A DNA stretch of 64,000 nt from an uncultured Clostridium sp. (GTDB taxonomy: Bacteria > Bacillota > Clostridia > Lachnospirales > Lachnospiraceae), in assembly GCA_947178445.1 (NCBI GenBank), contig CAMWYJ010000009.1, forward strand, positions 26,054 through 90,053. Reading direction: 5' to 3'. Positions 8,305 through 17,598 of the stretch are shown here, in pieces. The notes under the pieces were generated by a model. It searched no databases. It saw only the letters and a list, made by a program, of their open reading frames with translations, and was not told the DNA's origin. The stretch's first letter is position 1; each line of letters opens with the position of its first letter. The translations under genes and the position numbers were made by a program.

Positions 8305-9243
8305 CTATTCCTTGAAATAATCTCCAACATCTTTCCCATGATCACAGGTATAGAGCCATTTTATCACGTCCCCGTCCTTTACAGTATAGGAAGAACAACT
8401 ATATCCCATGAATTCACCATTGATACTGTACATCCAGCCAGACAACTCTCCCCCATCAAATGTGTAGAGATTCCCAATTCCTTCAATATAATAACTTTTA
8501 TATGCAGGTGTAAAGCTATACTCCAGATGAACCTTGTTCGCCTTTGTCACATTACAAAGCACATCAAATGCCGAGCTTCCTGCCTTTACCTTTACTGTCG
8601 TAGTCTTTAACAGGATTCCGTCTGCCGGAACCAGTTTCCTTTTACTCTCCTTCAACTCGTCCATATGGTCAAGTAATGTAGCACAGGAAATCGATACCTG
8701 GCAGTTTATGGTATCTGCATCTGCCTGTGCAGACTCATCTCCACCCTCTTTTGCATCTGTCGCCTGGTCACCCTGGATTTTGTCGTAATCTGAAGATTTC
8801 TTATTCTTTTTAGAAACCTTTGTTTTCGATTCTTTCTTTTCCTTTGCGGACTGTTTTTTATTGCTTTTTTCCGCTTTATCTGCCGCCTTATTTGCATTTT
8901 TCTGAGCATTTTTGTTGTTTTGCAGATTGGAAGCACTATGAGAGTTGCTCTTCTTTTTGCGGATATGCATGACGATTTCTGAAAATAGATTCTCTTTTTC
9001 TTCCGGTTCCTCTATCTTTGCCTGCTGTGTTCCGCTATCTTCTGACTCAGATTTTGATACTTCCTCATCCGATTTTTCATCCTCTATAACTGCTTCCTCA
9101 GACAGTACCTGTTCCTTGCTTTCTTTACCAGATACCGAAAAACCATGTAACGAATCTGCACCACCACCATACCAGAAGGTAAAAACCAACAGCATTAAAA
9201 CACTACATGCCAATACTATTTTCTTCCATTTTTTCCTTCCCAT
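8305..9243 (-). CDS. Membrane-anchored DUF4430 (transcobalamin beta-domain-like) protein
   Basis: A 312-aa protein. A basic N-terminus and hydrophobic segment (about 8-25) act as signal or anchor. Residues about 40-165 are a Lys/Glu/Ser-rich linker. The C-terminal 130 residues match the DUF4430 fold, including DGGELSGWMYSINGEF and GDVIKWLYTCD. This domain is the bacterial counterpart of the C-terminal beta-domain of intrinsic factor/transcobalamin, which caps bound cobalamin. ATG 9243 has GGAGGGG upstream and is preferred over an earlier frame start at 9270. The long linker would let the domain reach out from the membrane. Cobalamin binding is inferred from family and operon. Confidence 0.78.
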   Translation of the reverse strand: MGRKKWKKIVLACSVLMLLVFTFWYGGGADSLHGFSVSGKESKEQVLSEEAVIEDEKSDEEVSKSESEDSGTQQAKIEEPEEKENLFSEIVMHIRKKKSNSHSASNLQNNKNAQKNANKAADKAEKSNKKQSAKEKKESKTKVSKKNKKSSDYDKIQGDQATDAKEGGDESAQADADTINCQVSISCATLLDHMDELKESKRKLVPADGILLKTTTVKVKAGSSAFDVLCNVTKANKVHLEYSFTPAYKSYYIEGIGNLYTFDGGELSGWMYSINGEFMGYSCSSYTVKDGDVIKWLYTCDHGKDVGDYFKE

Positions 9244-9316
9244 TCCAACACCCCTCCTTCTGTTGGGCAATTGCGAAGCTTTCCAGTTTGAAAATGCAAG
9301 CCCTGCGGTCCTCCTG

Positions 9317-11086
9317 TTACGTTTTCGTGGAAGGCTTTTTCACAACAACCTTCACGGTTGCCTTTGCGCCATTTTTTGTTTTTACTGTAATCCTGGCTTT
9401 CCCCGGTTTGATACCCTTTAATACACCTTTTTTCGATACCGTTACAACCTTTTTATTGGAACTGCTATAGCCTTTCACTGCATCAAATGTATTTAAAAGT
9501 GTACACCTTGTGCCAAGCGTTTCCGCAACATATAGCTTATAGGAACTCTTTTTAAACCGTACACCGTTTTTAACCGGTTTCTTTTGCACTGTCACTTTGC
9601 ATTTTGCAGTCGCACCACTCTTCATAATAACGGTAATCGTTGCTGTTCCCGTCCTCTTTGCCGTAAGCTTGCCTTTCTTATCGACCGTCACAATCCTCTT
9701 TTTTGATGATTCCCACTTTGATACCTTGTCCGTGTCAAGCTTTTCAACCACCTTAAGTGCCGTGGTTGACTTCTTTACCTGAAGCTTCCCCTTCGTTACA
9801 CTCAGCTTTACCTTTGGCGTCTTTACATAGACCAAAACGGTTGCACTGGCTCCACCGGCAGACTGTGCCGTTATCTTCACCGTCCCCGCTCTTTTTCCCT
9901 CTATCACTCCCTGCTGTGATATCGCAAGAATCTCCGGATTCGAGCTGGTATATTTTACAATCCAATCCTTCGTATCCTCACACTGGATCTTTAATGTTAA
10001 TTTTTCCGTTGCATAAATGGTATAGCTGTTTTTTTCAAAAGCGATTGATAGTGGTTTCACCAGATCAACACCCTTTCGATCTGTCAGATCCCAATAGGAG
10101 CTGCTGCCTGCCTGATACCGTCTATATGCCGTATATGCCTGCAAAACCTGTATTGTTACCATGCTGTCAGGCTTCTTTTCTCCCAATGCGTGCACAAACC
10201 CTGCCGGCTGTTCCAGATAATACTGATTCAGATTCGTAATAATATTCTGGTAAGCATCACAAAAACCTTCCTCCTCATCCAGTACGTCTTTGTCTAGTGC
10301 TGTCAACGCAAGCAATACCTGTGCCGTTGCCTCTGGTGAACCAAAACCACAATCTGCCTGTTGAACGTTTTGAAGATATGCTATTCCTTTTGCAACTGCA
10401 TCCCCTGCCTCTTCATCTGTCTTTTCATATCCCGCCAATGCCTGAAGTGCCATGGCCGTTACATCAACACTGGTTGTCTTATTATCTGTAAGCCCAAAGC
10501 CGCCGTTTTCATTTTGATACATCAGCAATTTTGTTATCATTTGCTCCCGTGACCATTTCGCTCCAACTGGAATCTCTGTCTTTCCTGCATCCAATGCCAG
10601 CAACGCATAGATGAGTTCATTCGAACCGCTGTCCAGCTTCGGGCTATTATATATCATAGCTGCCAGATTCACACCCTCTATATTGGTAATATCCTTTCCC
10701 AGAATTGAAAAGGCAAGAGCTGTCCGCTCTATATCTGTCGGCTTTTTGCTGCTGTCCCATTTCTTTATCTCACTCACCGCTGCGTAATAGTAGGAATTGA
10801 TCTGTGCCTGGGAAACCGTCTCCCCTGACCGCAGCAATGTATACAAAATCCATTCGTATCCATACTGGAAAGTCTCCGGATATTCCTCTTGCAGATAGGA
10901 CACAGCACCCTTTGTTCCTTTATCCAGTATCCCCCGAATATCAGACGAAATGGTTACTGCCAGCTTCGTTCCATTTGATGTATCCACCTTGGCACCAGCA
11001 GCAGTAACCGTTCCCTCCTGCAAAACAAAAGGCAGAAAAAAAGCCAATATTAAAAATACGATTCCCCTTTTATAATGCAATCTCAC
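9317..11086 (-). CDS. Secreted alpha/alpha-barrel protein with Ig-like (BIG2) repeats
   Basis: A 589-aa exported protein. Residues 1-30 form a signal peptide. Residues about 45-330 contain helical repeats of prenyltransferase/terpene-cyclase type, with turns such as QNENGGFGL and ADCGFGSPEAT. Animal intrinsic factor and transcobalamin use the same alpha6/alpha6 barrel. Three BIG2-like beta domains follow (about 350-589), for example YTSSNPEILAISQQGVIEG, typical wall-spanning modules. It lies between two DUF4430 genes in the riboswitch operon. I infer that barrel and DUF4430 proteins together form a split cobalamin-capture device. Surface localisation is well supported; ligand is not proven. 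Confidence 0.72.
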   Translation of the reverse strand: MRLHYKRGIVFLILAFFLPFVLQEGTVTAAGAKVDTSNGTKLAVTISSDIRGILDKGTKGAVSYLQEEYPETFQYGYEWILYTLLRSGETVSQAQINSYYYAAVSEIKKWDSSKKPTDIERTALAFSILGKDITNIEGVNLAAMIYNSPKLDSGSNELIYALLALDAGKTEIPVGAKWSREQMITKLLMYQNENGGFGLTDNKTTSVDVTAMALQALAGYEKTDEEAGDAVAKGIAYLQNVQQADCGFGSPEATAQVLLALTALDKDVLDEEEGFCDAYQNIITNLNQYYLEQPAGFVHALGEKKPDSMVTIQVLQAYTAYRRYQAGSSSYWDLTDRKGVDLVKPLSIAFEKNSYTIYATEKLTLKIQCEDTKDWIVKYTSSNPEILAISQQGVIEGKRAGTVKITAQSAGGASATVLVYVKTPKVKLSVTKGKLQVKKSTTALKVVEKLDTDKVSKWESSKKRIVTVDKKGKLTAKRTGTATITVIMKSGATAKCKVTVQKKPVKNGVRFKKSSYKLYVAETLGTRCTLLNTFDAVKGYSSSNKKVVTVSKKGVLKGIKPGKARITVKTKNGAKATVKVVVKKPSTKT

Positions 11087-11099
11087 TCTTTTTCCCTTT

Positions 11100-12182
11100 C
11101 TACCGCAATTTTACTGATTTCTTTTTTGACCAACTGCTGTATTTCGTCACATTTTTTCCGTTTATTTTTACCTTCTTATAAGTACGCACCCGAACATAAT
11201 ACTTTTTCTTTGCCTTTAAAGACTTCTTAATTGTTTTACTGGTCTTCTTTGCACCTTTAACCGTATATGCTTTGGTCGCTGACTTCTTAAATTTGGAAGA
11301 AGTACTAATCTGAATCTGATAACCGGTAACACCGCTTCTTTTTTTCCAGGTAACCTGAATCTGCTTCTTCTTTGGTGATTTTACATTCTTGATGCTGGTT
11401 GCCTTTGGAGTTTTCTTCAATGCCTCTTCCGATTTTTCTAATACCTTCTGTGCATTCTGTAACTCTGCCGCAGTAGCATCCCAATCCTCCAATGTTTGAA
11501 TAGCTGTTTTATATGCAGCATCTTCTTTGCTTCCCACATAATCTGCCACATCCTTTATCAGCGCATCCTTATCCGCAAACGTAATGAGCGGTGTTGCATA
11601 TTCAGAAGGGGTAATGTTTAAATCCCCATAGCTTAAAGAAAACTGTACCCGGATAACCGAACCATTATGATAGGTATCGGTCTCTTTTTTATCGCTATAT
11701 GCAACCCCTGACATTCCTACATTTGTAAATGCATTATCCACAGAAAACATAAAACCTGACCAGTTCACGTAATCATTTTCGGTCAATGTATTGCTCTTTG
11801 CACGTTTGGAATCCTTTGTAAGCGAGCTTCCAAGTACCTCGCAGATTTTTGATGGAATCTTTGCCGTTGTCCAGTCTTTCGGTTCACCACCATCTATATA
11901 AGCAGAAAGATAATTACCTCCAAAGCTGCTTGCTGTAAATATCATTTTGTCTCCAAGATTTCTCTTTAAGATGTCTTCCACGCTTTCTTTTTCATAATAA
12001 CCAACCTTCACCGGTTCCTCAGCAAAACCCTGTCCTAAGGTAAACCGTTCCACTGTCACATACACATAACCATCATAGCTTTGTGCTGCATTTGCCACCT
12101 CTTTGCATCCTGGAGAAACTAAGGCAAGCACCATAACCAGTGCCAATATCCAGGAAAATACTCTTGTTTTCGTTTGTCTCAT
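11100..12182 (-). CDS. Secreted DUF4430-like protein with fibronectin-like tail
   Basis: A 360-aa exported protein with a signal peptide (1-33). Residues about 35-205 include YVYVTVERFTLGQGF and NWSGFMFSVDNAF, resembling DUF4430 domains. A helical stretch follows (about 210-255), then a fibronectin type III-like module with KKRSGVTGYQIQ and KKYYVRVRTYKK, a Lys-rich type common on Lachnospiraceae surface proteins. The start overlaps the stop of the preceding small gene by four bases (ATGA), so translation is coupled. Fourteen bases separate it from the barrel gene. Role: probable surface cobalamin-binding partner, inferred from operon context. Confidence 0.72.
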   Translation of the reverse strand: MRQTKTRVFSWILALVMVLALVSPGCKEVANAAQSYDGYVYVTVERFTLGQGFAEEPVKVGYYEKESVEDILKRNLGDKMIFTASSFGGNYLSAYIDGGEPKDWTTAKIPSKICEVLGSSLTKDSKRAKSNTLTENDYVNWSGFMFSVDNAFTNVGMSGVAYSDKKETDTYHNGSVIRVQFSLSYGDLNITPSEYATPLITFADKDALIKDVADYVGSKEDAAYKTAIQTLEDWDATAAELQNAQKVLEKSEEALKKTPKATSIKNVKSPKKKQIQVTWKKRSGVTGYQIQISTSSKFKKSATKAYTVKGAKKTSKTIKKSLKAKKKYYVRVRTYKKVKINGKNVTKYSSWSKKKSVKLR

Positions 12183-12469
12183 TCTTCCACCTTTCCTTTC
12201 TTCTCCGCCACATTCATCTTTTTTATTTCTTTTCGTCTTTCATTTCTTGTTCTTTTTGCTGCAATCCGTTTCTGTTGCCTTTTTTGTTTTTTATCAATCT
12301 CCCTTGGTTCTTTTACCCCCGCAGCCTCTAAAGCCCGCGGCCATGGACCAAAAAAGGATTTGATCATTGCTACCTCTTCTTCTGAAAAATCCGACTTCTT
12401 TGGATAGCGGTCAGCCTCCATCTGTTTTCTTCGAAGCAGTAATATGCAATCTTCTTTTGTTAATTTCAT
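12179..12469 (-). CDS. Small homing-endonuclease-associated repeat protein
   Basis: A 96-aa basic protein. Residues about 18-50 (YPKKSDFSEEEVAMIKSFFG, then PWPRALEAAGV) match the short helical repeat found beside HNH homing endonucleases, usually a DNA-binding module. The rest is highly charged (KKQKRQQKRIAAKRTRNERR). It is the first gene after the cobalamin riboswitch and is coupled by ATGA overlap to the DUF4430 gene. No nuclease domain is present. A regulator or nucleic-acid-binding role is possible but unproven. Confidence 0.6.
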   Translation of the reverse strand: MKLTKEDCILLLRRKQMEADRYPKKSDFSEEEVAMIKSFFGPWPRALEAAGVKEPREIDKKQKRQQKRIAAKRTRNERRKEIKKMNVAEKKGKVEE

Positions 12470-12501
12470 ATAGCTGTCTCCTTATCACTGTAATAACAAA
12501 A

Positions 12502-12706
12502 TAGGCGTTTGCGAAACGCAATTTTTTCTTTCGTTGTACAACATATACAATCCAACGCTGGCACGCTTGCGCTACTTGTCGCTCGTAGTGGTGCATAACA
12601 TGCCAAAGTACGGCATGTAAGCACCAACGGCTCCAAAGTACCTGCTTATGGAATTGTATATGTTGCACAACTAGGTTTCGTAAATAGAGAGTTTCGCAAT
12701 TACCTA
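12502..12706 (-). repeat. MITE-like element R1 with terminal inverted repeats
   Basis: About 205 bp whose ends are inverted copies of TAGGTAATTGCGAAAC and, further in, of a stretch ending in GTTGTACAACATATACAAT. Inside are a GGTGC-CATGCC/GGCATG-GCACC hairpin and the core CTACGAGCGACAAGTAGC. The perfect 12-base direct repeat GTAATAACAAAA occurs at 12490-12501 and 12707-12718, exactly flanking the element, as expected for a target-site duplication. No coding capacity. The same ends and core recur at 25295-25640. Confidence 0.75.
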
Positions 12707-12712
12707 GTAATA

Positions 12713-12750
12713 ACAAAAAAACGCTTTGCTCATTGTCCAAAGCAAAACGT
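12713..12750 (-). terminator. Riboswitch expression-platform terminator
   Basis: On the minus strand GCTTTG, a 9-base loop, CAAAGC and then G followed by seven Ts. It lies directly after the cobalamin aptamer and before the first gene, as expected for transcriptional attenuation when ligand is bound. Confidence 0.75.
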
Positions 12751-12794
12751 ATACCAAAAAAAGACATCCTGGACATGCCAGAACGAAAAAGCAT

Positions 12795-12945
12795 AACTTT
12801 TCCTTTACCCAAAAGCGAAAATCTTTGAAATATGCGAGTAATCTGACTGAAAGGCAGCTGGTTCACAGCTCCTTAACACAGTAATGGCGGTTGCACCGGA
12901 TTCTCACCGAATTTCCCTCTAATCTGTCAATGGACGCACCTCTTC
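12795..12945 (-). promoter_or_regulatory. Cobalamin (B12) riboswitch
   Basis: Minus-strand reading shows the characteristic order: GAGGGAAATTCGGTGAGAAT, then CCGGTGCAACCGCCATTACTG, and the B12 box AGTCAGATTACTCGCAT at 12832-12848. These match the conserved core of the cobalamin riboswitch family. A hairpin with a T-run follows at 12713-12750. The element precedes the DUF4430/barrel/ECF genes and is the main evidence that they serve corrinoid uptake. Exact 5' and 3' limits are approximate. Confidence 0.9.
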
Positions 12946-13052
12946 ATTGTATGCTGCATCCATATGCAGAGCAATATTTCATATATGCAATTGCACCACC
13001 TATTGTAATGTGAAAAAAATAAAATGTCAACAAAAGAAAGCGTTAACGATAG

Positions 13053-13104
13053 TAAAAAATGGGATTGCCGCACAGAATTAAAATATCTTGATACGGCAAT
13101 CCCA
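13053..13104 (-). terminator. Terminator behind the nucleotidyltransferase gene
   Basis: TGGGATTGCCG pairs perfectly with CGGCAATCCCA, followed on the minus strand by TTTTTT. It lies about 70 bases past the stop at 13171. Confidence 0.85.
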
Positions 13105-13170
13105 GCTCTGAATTTAACAACAGTACAAAAAAGGCAGCCTGTATACACAGGCACAAATAACCCTTATTTT

Positions 13171-14073
13171 CTATAATGGTGAGGGATAGACACCATCCTC
13201 CACAAGCTTCTTGAAAGAATCAATCACATACTGCTTATCCTCTGCATAGGTGACACCAAACCACTTATCCTGTGTCTCTAATACCGTTACAGAAACCTTA
13301 CCTTCTTTGATTAGTTTATCAATAATAATCGGAAGCAGATATTCTGCCTTTAATGGATTATCTCCTAAATTGTCCAAAAACTCAGAAAATCCCTTATCTA
13401 AAATATCCATAAACTCTGGTGTCAGTCCCCACATATTCATGGAAACATGGGAGTTTGCATCAATCGGCTGATTCGATCCCTCAATTGCTGCCCCACCAGC
13501 GGTCTTGACAATATCAGAGGTTTCATTCACATCCACTAAATGTCCACTTTCATCCACCTTGCACACACCACGGGTTACACCACCATTTTCACTTAAAGTG
13601 TTTACTAGAATAAACCCTGCCATGCAATAATTGCATTGGTCATCCGCATGCTCTACCAGGTAGTCATGAAGCTTCACAAAGGCCTCCTTGCCATAATAAT
13701 CATCCGCATTGATTACCACAAACGGTTCCTTTACAATACCCTTACAGGCAAGCACTGCCTGACCGGTTCCCCATGGCTTCACTCTTCCCTCCGGTACAAA
13801 ATATCCCTCCGGAAGATTCTCCTTTTCCTGAAATGCATATTCCACCTTGCACTTCTTCTCTATACGGTCACCAATTACCCTGCGGAATTCCTCCTCGATT
13901 TCCTTACGGATAATAAATACAACCTTATTAAAACCTGCCTCTAATGCATCATAAATAGAATAATCAATGATAATCTCTCCATTGGGTCCAACCGGTGTAA
14001 GCTGTTTGATTCCTTCTCCAAAACGCGAGCCAATTCCTGCCGCCATTACGACTAATGTTGTGTCCTGCATCAA
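13171..14073 (-). CDS. Sugar-phosphate nucleotidyltransferase family protein
   Basis: A 300-aa protein with a nucleotidyltransferase Rossmann-like fold. The N-terminal signature VVMAAGIGSRFGEGIKQ is the nucleotide-binding loop (consensus GxGxRF...K). FVVINADDYYGKEAF supplies the acidic metal-binding pair. These enzymes transfer a nucleoside monophosphate to a sugar-phosphate for polysaccharide or cell-wall precursor synthesis. The specific sugar cannot be read from sequence. The gene is monocistronic or paired with upstream ddh; a strong terminator follows. Confidence 0.8.
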   Translation of the reverse strand: MMQDTTLVVMAAGIGSRFGEGIKQLTPVGPNGEIIIDYSIYDALEAGFNKVVFIIRKEIEEEFRRVIGDRIEKKCKVEYAFQEKENLPEGYFVPEGRVKPWGTGQAVLACKGIVKEPFVVINADDYYGKEAFVKLHDYLVEHADDQCNYCMAGFILVNTLSENGGVTRGVCKVDESGHLVDVNETSDIVKTAGGAAIEGSNQPIDANSHVSMNMWGLTPEFMDILDKGFSEFLDNLGDNPLKAEYLLPIIIDKLIKEGKVSVTVLETQDKWFGVTYAEDKQYVIDSFKKLVEDGVYPSPL

Positions 14074-14218
14074 TCCTCACTCTTATCCTTTCTTTAAACT
14101 ACACCATGCATCTTCCCACATATTAAAATCCCCATGCTCTGCCTCCTGCTTCGCGCAGGACTGCTATAGGCAGGTATTCTTTGTTGCTGTATCCTCTCCC
14201 TACACCCATCAGAGAATT

Positions 14219-15205
14219 TTACAATAATCCTGCTCTTAACTGTTCTCCGCTCATTGCACTCAGATACGCCGGTGCAACATCGAATACCGTCTTGCATCCG
14301 GTCTGACCTTCCTTTGAAAGCCTATAGGCTGCTCTTGCATAAGCGACCAACACGCATGCTGTAAATTCTGGATTGGAGTCCAACTTCAAGCTATACTCAA
14401 TCACATGACTATTCTCCTCATCCCATCCAGTCTTCCCGGAACGAATCACAAATCCACCATGCGGAATTCCACTATGATCCCTCTTAAGCTCCTCCTCATC
14501 AATAAAATGTACTGTCGTATCATAGTCTGCAAAATAATTCGGCATCGTCTTAATCTCTGCCTCAACCTTTGCCGCATCTGCCCCCTCTTCTAACACAACA
14601 AAACACTCTCTTGTATGCTTCTGTCTGGTTGTAAGCTCCGGATTCTCTCCATTTCTTACGGATGCGAGTGCTGCATCTACCGGAATCGTATACTGCTTTG
14701 CGTCCTTAACACCCTCAATACGGCGGACTGCATCGGAATGTCCCTGACTCACACCCTTCCCCCAGAAAGTATAATCCTTACCCTGAGGCAGGATTGCTCC
14801 CGCATACATTCTGTTAAGAGAAAACATTCCCGGATCCCAGCCTACCGAAATGATACCGACCTTACCTGCTTCTTTTGCAGAAGCATCCACATTTGCAAAA
14901 TGCTCCGGAATTTTTGCATGGGTATCAAAGCTGTCTACCACATTAAACATCTTTGCAAGCTGCGGTGTCTGCTCCGGTAAATCCGTTGCGCTGCCGCCAC
15001 ACATGATCATAACATCAATCTTGTCCTTCCACTGCTCTGCCTCTGACACATTCAAAACCTTTGCGCTGTCCGTCATAATCTTCACCAATGCCGGATCTCT
15101 TCTTGTAAATACTGCTACCAGCTCCAAATCATCATTCTGCTTCACGGCACATTCAATGCCACGACCTAAATTACCATAACCGTATATACCAATTCTGATA
15201 CTCAT
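14219..15205 (-). CDS. ddh: meso-Diaminopimelate D-dehydrogenase
   Basis: A 328-aa NADP-dependent oxidoreductase matching meso-diaminopimelate dehydrogenase. It makes meso-DAP in one step from tetrahydrodipicolinate, for lysine and peptidoglycan synthesis. Visible features are the Rossmann loop IGIYGYGNLGRGIE at residues 4-17, the family segment SVGWDPGMFSLNRMYAGAIL, then FWGKGVSQGHSDAVRRI and HGGFVIRSG. The length fits (about 326 in homologues). Start 15205 gives the canonical MSIRIGIYGYGN. The presence of ddh suggests a meso-DAP peptidoglycan. Confidence 0.93.
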   Translation of the reverse strand: MSIRIGIYGYGNLGRGIECAVKQNDDLELVAVFTRRDPALVKIMTDSAKVLNVSEAEQWKDKIDVMIMCGGSATDLPEQTPQLAKMFNVVDSFDTHAKIPEHFANVDASAKEAGKVGIISVGWDPGMFSLNRMYAGAILPQGKDYTFWGKGVSQGHSDAVRRIEGVKDAKQYTIPVDAALASVRNGENPELTTRQKHTRECFVVLEEGADAAKVEAEIKTMPNYFADYDTTVHFIDEEELKRDHSGIPHGGFVIRSGKTGWDEENSHVIEYSLKLDSNPEFTACVLVAYARAAYRLSKEGQTGCKTVFDVAPAYLSAMSGEQLRAGLL

Positions 15206-15337
15206 AATGTTACTATCTCCTTTAAAAAGATTTGTAAAATTCTTTTTTACATGTTACCTATTATAACCATATTACTTCCCAATCGCAAGCAAATACATGA
15301 TTGGGGAGATTATTTTTTTCCTCCCGGATAAATGCAT

Positions 15338-17593
15338 TTACTTCCGGCTAAGATAGATTACCCCTAACCGGTAATATCCCTGCATTTGCTCCTGTTCCAT
15401 TCCTTCCATTACTTCCCTCACAATATCCTGAAATTCCTCATTGGTAAGAGTGGTATCTGTCCGAAATACTGCTTTATCTCCTAAAGAAAGCTCTTGGATA
15501 AATGCTCCTGCAATCTCCGTCTTATCATAATATTTCCCCGCTAGATGGTAATACTCAAACTCCTCCGTGTCTGCGGCAAAATTCCCTAAACTTTCATCAC
15601 AGATATAATGCGCATCTTCCTTTAACAAATAATCTGCTGTCTTATCTGAAACGTTTAACAACACATTTCCAATCTCGTCACTATCATTGCTGGTCACATC
15701 TACCACACACCATTTTCCATCAATTTTAACCTTATTCCATGCATGCTTCTCGTTTCCATTTAATGTTCCGGTTACAACAATACTATCGAGTCCCATTTCC
15801 TTTGCAAGCAGTTGAAATGCACCTGCATAGCCAAGACAAACACCTTTGTGATTGATAAGAACGCCATAAGGTGTCATAGAATCCGTAAATATTCCTTCTT
15901 CCGATTGTTCTGCGGCCGTCATATCATACGCTACATTATCACACAGATAGGAATTGATGATCAGCACCTTGTTGACATCCGACATTCCTTCTTCTTCCAA
16001 CTCTCCTGCCACAAAGTTCACCTTTTCTATCAGTTCCTTCTGTTTTCTCTTTCTTTCCGCAGCAGTTTCCTCATAAGATATCGATATCTCTGTACCGGAT
16101 TCCGAAATATTTATCTCCTTTACTGCCGGAATAAGAGGATTTTGAAAATATGCTTCATAAAATGCGTCTGTCAAGATTTCCTTATTCAAGTCTTGCTCTA
16201 CATCCGCAACGGATATGAATTCCTTTTCCTGCAAAAGACCCGCCGCAAGATAACGACTTAATTCTGTTGTTCCATTCGGACTATCTACAACAGCCTTTGC
16301 ATCTTCTGCCTCTTTACCTTTTGTCTTAGCATTTTCTTCCACCTTCGGTTTTACCGTAGTCTCTATGTTCTCTAATATTCCCGTCATCTTACTTTTTAAA
16401 ATATTTTGACGCTCCTGTAATTTTTTCAAATCCTCCGGATAGGTATTCTGATCAAATTCCTCCACATAGAAACTTCCTTCAAAATCTGTTCCTTCAATTA
16501 TGTATGGAACTGCCAGCATTTCCTTTGGCTCCTCTTCCCAATCTGTAATATTTACAGGTTCTGCCTCGTCAACACCGTAACGGATTAGATGCTGCGACAT
16601 CGTTCCGTCACAAAGTTGTATCCAATGATATCCAGGCAACAAATCAATACTTTTCGCAAATCTTGCAGATGAAGCTTCTCCCTCAACTCCATTTTCTTCT
16701 TTGCAATATGGCAAGCGCTTTGCCATCTCCCTTTTTGAAATCAGGTTACTTACCATTGAAGTTCCTTCCTTCCCCACAGCAAGCACACCATAATAGTACT
16801 CCCGATCCTCCTCCGTATCATACACTGTCTGAAACTCCCCATTCATAATGTCTCCCTCTGTTTCTGACTGCCACCTGGTATCCGAAGTTTCTGCGACAAT
16901 ATCACATTCCTGATAAAACCCACTAATTTCTGCATTCTGTGTTAAATAAGTTGCCGAAATTATTAAATATCGTTCCGCCCCTTTCACCGGTTCCCAAAAA
17001 AGAGTTCCATTACCATATTCCGACACTTCAAACTGAAAATTCCTTGGGGCATCCAGTTCCCCTTTTATTGTAATTTCTGTAACTTCAGGATCAGCAAGCC
17101 TTCCTCCGTCCTGTAAATCCAACCATTTCACCAGATACATCTTCCCCAGATTACCCCAGTCATTATTCGCTCCCTTTTCAAATAAATGATAATCTGAATG
17201 TTCGAATTCATGCATCAGGGACTTACTTGCAAAGGTGGTAGATACATTCAAAAGAGGATACTGCGGTGGAAGTAAAGAAAGCGTTTTCTGTTCTTTATCC
17301 CAGTCATATTGACAGTAGATCTTATGATGAAGTCCTTTATCCTGATAAAGCTCCACTACATCATCAAAATACTCAATTTCCCTTGCTTCAAAATCCAGTT
17401 CTGTTTCCAAAACAATAGCTGCCGAACGGTCATATTCGGGATGCTTCTTCCCGGTCTCTTCCATTTCTCTCTGACTATTTTCTGTATTCATTTCGGTATC
17501 ATCACTCTTTTTATCAATGGAATTACAGCCTGCCATATACAATATCGATAATACCAACAGCAGATAACAACACCCTCTTTTTATTCTTTTCAT
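15338..17593 (-). CDS. Lipoprotein with transglutaminase-like domain
   Basis: A 751-aa lipoprotein (lipobox LYMAGC at about residue 23). The central part has a fibronectin-like segment and predicted helices. Residues about 560-670 form a transglutaminase/protease-like core with catalytic Cys in HKGVCLGYAGAF, His in KHAWNKVKIDG and Asp in WCVVDVTSND. Such extracytoplasmic domains act as cysteine proteases or crosslinkers; substrate unknown. It starts five bases after the anti-sigma gene, so it is the third gene of a sigma/anti-sigma operon and probably belongs to the stress response that operon controls. Confidence 0.8.
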   Translation of the reverse strand: MKRIKRGCCYLLLVLSILYMAGCNSIDKKSDDTEMNTENSQREMEETGKKHPEYDRSAAIVLETELDFEAREIEYFDDVVELYQDKGLHHKIYCQYDWDKEQKTLSLLPPQYPLLNVSTTFASKSLMHEFEHSDYHLFEKGANNDWGNLGKMYLVKWLDLQDGGRLADPEVTEITIKGELDAPRNFQFEVSEYGNGTLFWEPVKGAERYLIISATYLTQNAEISGFYQECDIVAETSDTRWQSETEGDIMNGEFQTVYDTEEDREYYYGVLAVGKEGTSMVSNLISKREMAKRLPYCKEENGVEGEASSARFAKSIDLLPGYHWIQLCDGTMSQHLIRYGVDEAEPVNITDWEEEPKEMLAVPYIIEGTDFEGSFYVEEFDQNTYPEDLKKLQERQNILKSKMTGILENIETTVKPKVEENAKTKGKEAEDAKAVVDSPNGTTELSRYLAAGLLQEKEFISVADVEQDLNKEILTDAFYEAYFQNPLIPAVKEINISESGTEISISYEETAAERKRKQKELIEKVNFVAGELEEEGMSDVNKVLIINSYLCDNVAYDMTAAEQSEEGIFTDSMTPYGVLINHKGVCLGYAGAFQLLAKEMGLDSIVVTGTLNGNEKHAWNKVKIDGKWCVVDVTSNDSDEIGNVLLNVSDKTADYLLKEDAHYICDESLGNFAADTEEFEYYHLAGKYYDKTEIAGAFIQELSLGDKAVFRTDTTLTNEEFQDIVREVMEGMEQEQMQGYYRLGVIYLSRK

Positions 17594-17598
17594 ATTCT

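Noticed and set aside
12411..12866. Minus-strand open frame of 151 codons
   Set aside because: It runs through the B12 box, the riboswitch terminator and element R1; no ribosome binding site or homology.
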